DNA from: Deinococcus sp. Leaf326
GTDB taxonomy: Bacteria; Deinococcota; Deinococci; Deinococcales; Deinococcaceae
Length of the DNA stretch: 64,000 bases
Assembly (NCBI RefSeq): GCF_001424185.1
Contig: NZ_LMOM01000001.1
Location: 1,214-65,213 of the forward strand
Direction: 5' to 3'
Both the position numbers and the translations under genes were made by a program. Numbering within the stretch: the first letter of the stretch is position 1; each line of letters begins with the position of its first letter. The notes below the pieces were generated by a model. The model was given only the letters and a program-made list of their open reading frames with translations. It searched no databases and was not told where the DNA came from. This document shows, one piece after another, positions 61,261-64,000 of this stretch.

Positions 61261-64000
61261 GTGATCCAGACCATCACCCTTCAGGGGTTCAAATCCTTCG
61301 CCGAGCGCACCCGCCTCGAATTTTCGAGCGGAGTATGCGCCGTCATCGGTCCCAACGGCAGCGGCAAGAGCAACGTCGTCGAGGCGATCCGCTGGGCCAC
61401 CCACGGCGCGCGGGCCCGTGAACTGCGCGCCGGGCGCGGGACCGAGCTCATCTTTCACGGCAGCGGGGGCAAGGCGCCGCTGGGGCTGGCCGAGGTCTCG
61501 CTGGAACTCTCGACCGCGCAGGGCCGCCTGAACCTCACCCGCCGCGTCTACCGCGACGGCACAGGCGAGCAGGACCTCGCGGGACGCCCGGTACGCGCGC
61601 GCGACGTGCAGGCGGCGCTGCGCGGTACTGGCCTGGGACCGGGTGGGCTGGCCGTCATCGGGCAGGGCGAGGTGAGCGGCGTGGTGCAGGCCGAGGGCCG
61701 TACCCTGCTGGGTTACCTGCAGGAGGCGGCCGGGCTGTCGCGGGCGGTCAGCGCCCGTCAGGAGGCCGCCGCGCGGCTGCTGGAGGCCGACAGTCACCTC
61801 AAGCGCCTGCGCCTGCTGCTGAACGAGCGTGAGTCCGGCGTGGCCCGGCTGGCCCAGGCCGCCGCGCAGGCCCGGCAGCACCGCGACCTGAGTGCCCGGG
61901 TCCTGACCCTGGACGACGCCCTGCGCCGCGAGCGCCAGGCTGCGCTGCGCCGGGAGCTGGACACGGCCGCCCGCGAGGCCCGCGCCGCGGCGGCACGCAG
62001 CGCCGAGCTGGCGCTTGCCGTGGGGGAGGGGGCTGCCCGCGTGGAGGCCTCCCGCGAGGCCGCCCAGGCTGCCCGCGCTCGCCAGGAGGCCCACGCTGGG
62101 GCACTGGATACCCTGCGCGCCGCGCGGGAGGCCCATGCCCAGGCGGCGCGCTACCGGGAGCACTTCGCCGCCGAGGCCGCCGCGCTGAGCGCCGAACTCG
62201 CGTCACTGCCGGATACGCCGCCGGTGGCGCCCGCTCCAGACCTCGTGGCCCTGGCCGCAGAGGCGGCGCAGGTCCGCAGTGGGGCTGAAGCCGCCGAGGC
62301 CACGGCGCGCCGGCTCGACGCCGCGCTGAGCCGCGCGCGGCAGGAGGCGGCCCGGATCGCCGAGGCCGTCACACGCCGCTCCGCGAGCCTGGACACTCTG
62401 AGGGCCGAGCTGGAGCGCGCCGAGGGCAATCTGGACACCGCGCGGGCGGCCCTGCTGCCGGCCCGCGCCGAACTGGAGGCCGCCGCGCAGGCCCGGCAGG
62501 AGGCCGAGGGCGCCTTCACGGCCCAGGCCGATACGCGCGCCGCCGTACAGGCCCACGAGCGCCACCTTGCCGGCGAGCTGACCCGGGTGTCGGCCAGTCT
62601 CGCTCCGCTGCGGCGTGAACGCGAGCGCCTGGAAAGCGCATTGAACAGCTACGCTCGCTACGGCGAGGGCGCCCGCAACGCCCTGCGCCTGGAGCATCCC
62701 GGAATCGTCGGCTCAGTGGCCGATCTGCTGAGCGTGCCCGCCGAGTACGAGACAGCGGTGGGCGCGGCGCTGGGCCGGCGTCTGGAGCAGGTCGTGGTGG
62801 CGCGCGGCGACGACGCCCGTGAGATCATCGAGGAACTCCGTCGGGTGGGCGGCCGGGCGACCTTCCTGCCACTGGACCTGCTGCGCCCCCGCCCCCGGCG
62901 TGACGCGGCGCTGCTGCGTGAGGACGGCGTGGTGGGCAATCTCGCCGACCTGTGTCCCACCGATCCCACCCTGGTGGGCGAGGCCATCCTGGCCGATACG
63001 CTGCTCGTGCGCGACCTGCGGGCCGCCAATCGCCTCGCGCGCGCGCATGTCAGCCGGCCCCGCCTGGTCACGCTGGACGGCGAACTCGTCGAGCCGGGCG
63101 GCGCGATCACGGGTGGCCGGCTGCGCGACAGCGGCGGCGCGGTCCTGGCCGACCAGCGGCGGTTTCAGGAGCTCGACGCCGAGCTGGGAGAGGCCGCCGC
63201 CCTTCAGGCCCGCCTGGAGGCCGAGCTGGCGCGCGCGCGGGGAGCCGCCGGCGCCTCCGATCCTGCGGCGCTCAGAACCGCGCTCGACGACGCCCTGCGC
63301 CGCGAGCTGGACGCCGAGCGCCGCGTGACCGAACTGGGCGCGCAACTCCGCAGTCTGGAGACGAACCGCAGCAGTCTCCAGACCCGGCTGGCCGAGGCCG
63401 CGCCCACGCCGGAGCCGGTGCACGCGGCGCCGGACCTCACCACCCTCGAGAGCGACCTGCTCGCCGCCCGCCAGGGGGCCGAAGCCGCCCGCGCCGCCGA
63501 GCGGGACGCCGCCGAGGCCTGGGGGCTGGCGCGTGAGCTGGCGGCCGCCTGGACCGCCTACCACGCGGCCGGGGTCCGGGCCGACGCGCTGCGCGGGCGC
63601 CTGGCCGCGGGCGCGCAGGCCGCCGCGACCCAGCAGGCGCACCTGGAAGCCGCTGCCGCCGAGGTCGCCCGCCGTGAGGCCGCGCTGGGCAGCCTCGACG
63701 AGGGCGAGTTCCCCCGTGCCGAGGCCGCCCGCGAGGCCGCCGCGCTGGCCTACAGCAACCTCATCGGCGAGCAGAACCGCGTGCGCGCCCGCCTGGACGA
63801 GCTGCGGCTGCTTATCGCCCGGCGCGAGGGCACGCTGGAACAGGTGCCCGACGGTTGCCTGCCCCCCGGCACCCCCCGCGAGTGGTCGGCCGAGCTGGCC
63901 CGCGCCCGCGCCGCACTCGAGACCCTGGGGCCGGTCAACGCCCGCGCCGAAGCCGACCATGCCGCCGAGCGCGCCGAACTGGAGACCAGCCGCGCCGAAC
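61261..64000 (+). CDS. smc: Chromosome segregation protein SMC, partial (3' end outside window)
   Basis: The ATPase that organises and compacts the chromosome. At least 913 codons are open from a GTG at 61261 and no stop occurs before the window end. Walker A GPNGSGKSNVVEAIRWA is at residues 30-46. Very Ala/Arg/Glu-rich coiled coil runs from about 160 to 470, the hinge (LEHPGIVGSVADLLSVPAEY and the TFLPLDLL segment) from about 475 to 625, then the returning coiled coil, reaching GPVNARAEAD near the end. The C-terminal head is missing because the window ends. A Q-loop region GEVSGVVQAEGRT is visible. It follows GerMN by 16 bases. Confidence 0.94.
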   Translation, partial: MIQTITLQGFKSFAERTRLEFSSGVCAVIGPNGSGKSNVVEAIRWATHGARARELRAGRGTELIFHGSGGKAPLGLAEVSLELSTAQGRLNLTRRVYRDGTGEQDLAGRPVRARDVQAALRGTGLGPGGLAVIGQGEVSGVVQAEGRTLLGYLQEAAGLSRAVSARQEAAARLLEADSHLKRLRLLLNERESGVARLAQAAAQARQHRDLSARVLTLDDALRRERQAALRRELDTAAREARAAAARSAELALAVGEGAARVEASREAAQAARARQEAHAGALDTLRAAREAHAQAARYREHFAAEAAALSAELASLPDTPPVAPAPDLVALAAEAAQVRSGAEAAEATARRLDAALSRARQEAARIAEAVTRRSASLDTLRAELERAEGNLDTARAALLPARAELEAAAQARQEAEGAFTAQADTRAAVQAHERHLAGELTRVSASLAPLRRERERLESALNSYARYGEGARNALRLEHPGIVGSVADLLSVPAEYETAVGAALGRRLEQVVVARGDDAREIIEELRRVGGRATFLPLDLLRPRPRRDAALLREDGVVGNLADLCPTDPTLVGEAILADTLLVRDLRAANRLARAHVSRPRLVTLDGELVEPGGAITGGRLRDSGGAVLADQRRFQELDAELGEAAALQARLEAELARARGAAGASDPAALRTALDDALRRELDAERRVTELGAQLRSLETNRSSLQTRLAEAAPTPEPVHAAPDLTTLESDLLAARQGAEAARAAERDAAEAWGLARELAAAWTAYHAAGVRADALRGRLAAGAQAAATQQAHLEAAAAEVARREAALGSLDEGEFPRAEAAREAAALAYSNLIGEQNRVRARLDELRLLIARREGTLEQVPDGCLPPGTPREWSAELARARAALETLGPVNARAEADHAAERAELETSRAE

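Overview
This window looks like chromosomal DNA from a Deinococcus-type bacterium. The evidence is very high GC with G/C-ending codons, an alternative (carboxyspermidine) polyamine pathway, a Thermus-type LysJ aminotransferase, a catalase, a PCC13-62-like ferritin-fold protein, and many genes whose start codon lies 6-7 bases after a TANNNT box, as in the leaderless mRNAs known from Deinococcus. Many genes start with GTG or TTG and many pairs overlap by 4 bases (ATGA or GTGA). No rRNA, tRNA, CRISPR array or prophage was seen.

Layout. 1-500: end of a broken IS66-type transposase carrying two exact tandem duplications. 500-9,600: HAD and HIT proteins, a short-chain dehydrogenase, a desiccation-type ferritin-like protein, nadE with two upstream partners, a DUF554 membrane protein, a DUF4384/LGFP exported protein and nspC. 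9,600-14,700: catalase, a small membrane protein, a quinone-reductase-like gene with an Rrf2 regulator and matching operators, and carboxynorspermidine synthase, which together with nspC makes spermidine-type polyamines. 14,700-22,900: envelope and lipoprotein genes, aroA, a PQQ-type sugar dehydrogenase, Hsp20, miaA, glgC and a DUF1540 protein. 22,900-29,000: methylmalonyl-CoA mutase large subunit under a PaaR-like operator, a phospholipase A2 lipoprotein, lysJ, a MATE exporter and an exported alpha/beta hydrolase.

29,100-36,100 is a sulfur-assimilation block on the minus strand: sulfite/nitrite reductase, cysC and cysH (translationally coupled), then sat and a sulfonate/nitrate-type ABC transporter. 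A 14-bp motif is shared by the sir and sat upstream regions. An Fe-S type Rrf2 regulator lies nearby. 38,200-47,800: DUF1028 protein, pyrF, an SGNH hydrolase whose catalytic blocks are circularly permuted, a lower-GC gap, an AlbA_2/ATPase regulator in an operon with truD, then khpA-rimM-trmD, a LON-domain protein and secG. 47,800-54,400: a structured AT-rich leader and a complete peptide ABC transporter. 54,400-64,000: a small hydrophilic stress-type protein, icd, a methyltransferase, a second short-chain dehydrogenase, smpB, an amidase-like protein lacking its zinc ligands, a GerMN protein and the start of smc, which runs off the window.

Most of the window is core metabolism. The parts that most repay a second look are the permuted SGNH hydrolase and its low-GC flank, the degenerate amidase upstream of smc, the paired Rrf2 operators, the PaaR-like box, the sulfur motif and the structured leader before the peptide transporter. 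All function calls are from sequence reading; none was checked by a database search.
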